Source: Prevotella sp.
Lineage (GTDB): Bacteria > Bacteroidota > Bacteroidia > Bacteroidales > Bacteroidaceae
Assembly (NCBI GenBank): GCA_017458125.1
Contig: JAFTGB010000003.1
Location: 1 to 64,000, forward strand
Reading direction: 5' to 3'
DNA: 64,000 bases
Positions 62,173 to 64,000 of this stretch are shown here, one piece after another; the stretch's first letter is position 1, and every line of letters begins with the position of its first letter. The position numbers and the translations under genes are program-made. The notes beneath the pieces were generated by a model. That model did no database searches. It worked only from the letters and a program-made list of their open reading frames with translations, and had not been told where the DNA came from.

Positions 62173-63906
62173 ATGCAATTTAAATGGAATTACGAACCAC
62201 CTACACCGGAAAAGCAACAAGCAGCTAAGGAACTGGCGGAGAAGATTGGCATGAGCCAGACGATGGCGTCGCTGCTCATCCAGCGCGGCATCAAGACCGA
62301 GAGCGCAGCCAAGCGTTTCTTCCGCCCCATGCTCAACGAGCTGATAGACCCGTTCCTGATGGACGACATGGACGTTGCTGTAGACCGCCTGAACGATGCC
62401 ATGGGCCGCAAGGAGCGCATCATGGTGTACGGCGACTACGATGTGGATGGTTGTACGGCAGTAGCTTTAGTGTATAAGTTTCTGCAGCAGTTCTATTCCA
62501 ACATGGAATACTATATCCCCGACCGCTACGAGGAGGGCTATGGTGTGAGCCGCAAGGGAATAGCGTATGCAGCAGAGGCAGGTGTGAAACTCATTATCGT
62601 CCTCGACTGCGGCATCAAGGCCGTCGAGGAGATTACCTACGCGAAAGAGTTAGGCATAGACTTCATCATCTGTGACCACCATGTGCCCGACGAGGTGATG
62701 CCCCCCGCCGTGGCTATTCTGAACCCCAAGCGGCCTGACTCCACATACCCCTTCCACCACCTCTCGGGGTGCGGTGTGGGCTTCAAGCTGATGCAGGCCT
62801 TTGCCAAGAACAACGGCATTCCTTTCTCACGACTCATCCCCCTACTCGACTTCTGCGCACTGAGCATTGCCGCCGACCTGGTACCCATAGAGGGCGAGAA
62901 CCGCACGCTGGCTTTCCACGGGCTGAAGCAGCTGAACCAAAGTCCGTCGACAGGTCTGAAGGCCATCATCGACATCTGCGGGCTGACGGGGCGCGAGCTG
63001 ACCATGAGCGACATCATGTTCAAGATAGGCCCGCGCATCAATGCCTCCGGCCGCATGCAGAACGGCACGGAGACGGTGACGCTACTGGTGGAGAAAGACC
63101 TGCAACGGGCGCTCACCGAGGCCACCCGCATCAACGAGTATAACGACCAGCGCCGCGACGCGGACAAACAGATGACGGAGGAGGCCAACGAGATTGTGGC
63201 CCGTTTAGAAAGCCAGAGCCACCAGAAGAGCATCGTGCTCTACGACGAGGGATGGAAGAAAGGCGTGGTGGGCATCGTGGCCTCCAGACTGACGGAACTC
63301 TACTTCCGCCCGACGGTGGTACTGACTATCATCAATGGCGTGGCATCGGGGTCGGCGCGGTCGGTGGCAGGCTTCGACATCTACGAGGCCATCAAGTCGT
63401 GCCGCGACCTGTTGGAGAACTTCGGCGGCCATACCTACGCCGTGGGGCTGACGCTGAAACAGGAGAACATTCCCGAGTTCCGCCGCCGCTTTCAGGCCTA
63501 CGTGGAGGGCCACATCATGCCCGAGCAGACGCAGCAGACGCTGGACATCGACATGGAGCTGGACTTCCACGCCATCAGCAAGCGGCTGCTGAACGAACTG
63601 AAGAAGTTGGCACCGCACGGACCGGGCAACGAGAAGCCGCTGTTCCTGACGCGCAACGTCTACGACTACGGCACATCGAAGGTCGTAGGCCGCCATCAGG
63701 AGCACATCAAGCTGGAGCTGGTAGACTCCAAGTCGGCAGTGGTGATGAACGGCATAGCCTTCGGACAGAGTGCCGCCGCCCGCTACATCAAGAGCAAGCG
63801 CAGCTTCGACATTGTCTACACCATTGAGGAGAACGCCTACAAGCGCGGGGAAGTGCAGTTGCAGATTGAAGACATTAGACCTTCTGATGAAGGTCTAAAT
63901 GAGTAA
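62173..63906 (+). CDS. recJ: Single-strand-specific exonuclease RecJ
   Basis: A 577-residue DHH-family 5'-3' exonuclease of normal length. Phosphoesterase motifs: VYGDYDVDGCTAV (about residues 81-93), LDCGIKAVEEI, ICDHHVPDE (the DHH) and the GCGVGFKLMQA segment. The DHHA1 half has FGGHTYAVGLTL, and the OB-type end includes GPGNEKPLF. It degrades single-stranded DNA in recombination and mismatch repair. Its last codons form a 10-bp hairpin and run into a heptamer tract that provides the stop codon. Confidence 0.96.
   Translation: MQFKWNYEPPTPEKQQAAKELAEKIGMSQTMASLLIQRGIKTESAAKRFFRPMLNELIDPFLMDDMDVAVDRLNDAMGRKERIMVYGDYDVDGCTAVALVYKFLQQFYSNMEYYIPDRYEEGYGVSRKGIAYAAEAGVKLIIVLDCGIKAVEEITYAKELGIDFIICDHHVPDEVMPPAVAILNPKRPDSTYPFHHLSGCGVGFKLMQAFAKNNGIPFSRLIPLLDFCALSIAADLVPIEGENRTLAFHGLKQLNQSPSTGLKAIIDICGLTGRELTMSDIMFKIGPRINASGRMQNGTETVTLLVEKDLQRALTEATRINEYNDQRRDADKQMTEEANEIVARLESQSHQKSIVLYDEGWKKGVVGIVASRLTELYFRPTVVLTIINGVASGSARSVAGFDIYEAIKSCRDLLENFGGHTYAVGLTLKQENIPEFRRRFQAYVEGHIMPEQTQQTLDIDMELDFHAISKRLLNELKKLAPHGPGNEKPLFLTRNVYDYGTSKVVGRHQEHIKLELVDSKSAVVMNGIAFGQSAAARYIKSKRSFDIVYTIEENAYKRGEVQLQIEDIRPSDEGLNE
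63875..63898 (+). terminator. Hairpin at the recJ 3' end
   Basis: TTAGACCTTC, loop TGAT, GAAGGTCTAA: a perfect 10-bp stem inside the last codons of recJ. No T-run follows, only AT-rich repeats, so termination is possible but not assured. Confidence 0.4.
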
Positions 63907-63994
63907 TTATTCTAAATGAGTAATGAGTAATTAGTAATGAGTAATGTAAATGAATAATGAGGAATTATTCTAAATGAGTAATGAGGAACTTCGT
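63899..63994. repeat. Heptamer tandem tract (TGAGTAA type)
   Basis: TGAGTAA, TGAGTAA, TTAGTAA, TGAGTAA, then degenerate units and further TGAGTAA, TGAGGAA copies; ATTATTCTAAATGAGTAATG is present twice with one substitution or fewer. The first unit contains the recJ stop codon. The same unit joins the DUF4421 and DUF1460 genes at 39218-39284. Confidence 0.8.
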
Positions 63995-64000
63995 TCCAAA

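Noticed and set aside
61984..62220. Extended N-terminus of the giant protein
   Set aside because: The extra 79 codons precede the promoter -7 element and overlap the recJ start; their Cys/Tyr/Phe-rich composition is not protein-like.

Overview
The window comes from a Bacteroidota chromosome, most likely the order Bacteroidales and the Prevotella group. Three things support this. Promoters repeatedly match the Bacteroidota pattern (TTTG, about 20 bases, TAnnTTTG) with weak Shine-Dalgarno sites. Lipoproteins and outer-membrane proteins of phylum-typical families are common (DUF4301, DUF4421, DUF1460, DUF4105, DUF5715). A C-terminal sorting-like tail closes a giant surface protein. I found no tRNA, rRNA or CRISPR array.

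Regions: (1) 1-5.2 kb: an intact lipoprotein peptidase / S41 peptidase / beta-barrel operon, flanked by a 5'-truncated copy and a tiny relic of the same peptidase and by an ISL3 remnant. (2) 5.2-6.9 kb: an intact ISAzo13-family insertion sequence with 22-bp inverted repeats, sitting inside a small reading frame. (3) 7-18.7 kb: an envelope block. PpiD, a CNNM/CBS protein, LptC and a barrel protein lie on the minus strand; a DUF4105 lipoprotein acyltransferase, an alkaline-phosphatase-fold protein lacking its catalytic residues, and SecA lie on the plus strand. (4) 18.7-25.2 kb: a decaying mobile island with a Sau3AI-like restriction enzyme, a C5 methyltransferase, a damaged HTH regulator, three phased iterons, an integrase relic, a HigB/HigA relic and an AlbA_2 gene with two frameshifts. 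(5) 25.2-34 kb: an orphan ABC ATPase and a leucine operon (leuA-leuC-leuD-leuA2-leuB-TPR-DUF5715). A leader peptide and terminator/antiterminator attenuator precede leuA. (6) 34-46.8 kb: DUF4301 with two small upstream genes, an FAD oxidoreductase, DUF1232, DUF1460, DUF4421, a Gfo/Idh protein, then a plus-strand run with a membrane protein, hisB, aminopeptidase P, a C1 aminopeptidase and a YhcH-like protein. (7) 46.8-49.3 kb: relics, repeats and a toxin/antitoxin pair. (8) 49.1-62 kb: one 12.6-kb gene for a secreted protein of about 4,200 residues built from ten repeated modules, followed by a 59-codon gene. (9) recJ at the right end.

The most unusual global pattern is a set of degenerate tandem repeats with a 7-bp period at more than ten gene junctions. 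They often supply stop or start codons, or are translated in frame. Separate palindromic repeats have also entered coding sequence, at the LeuC N-terminus and in the HTH regulator.
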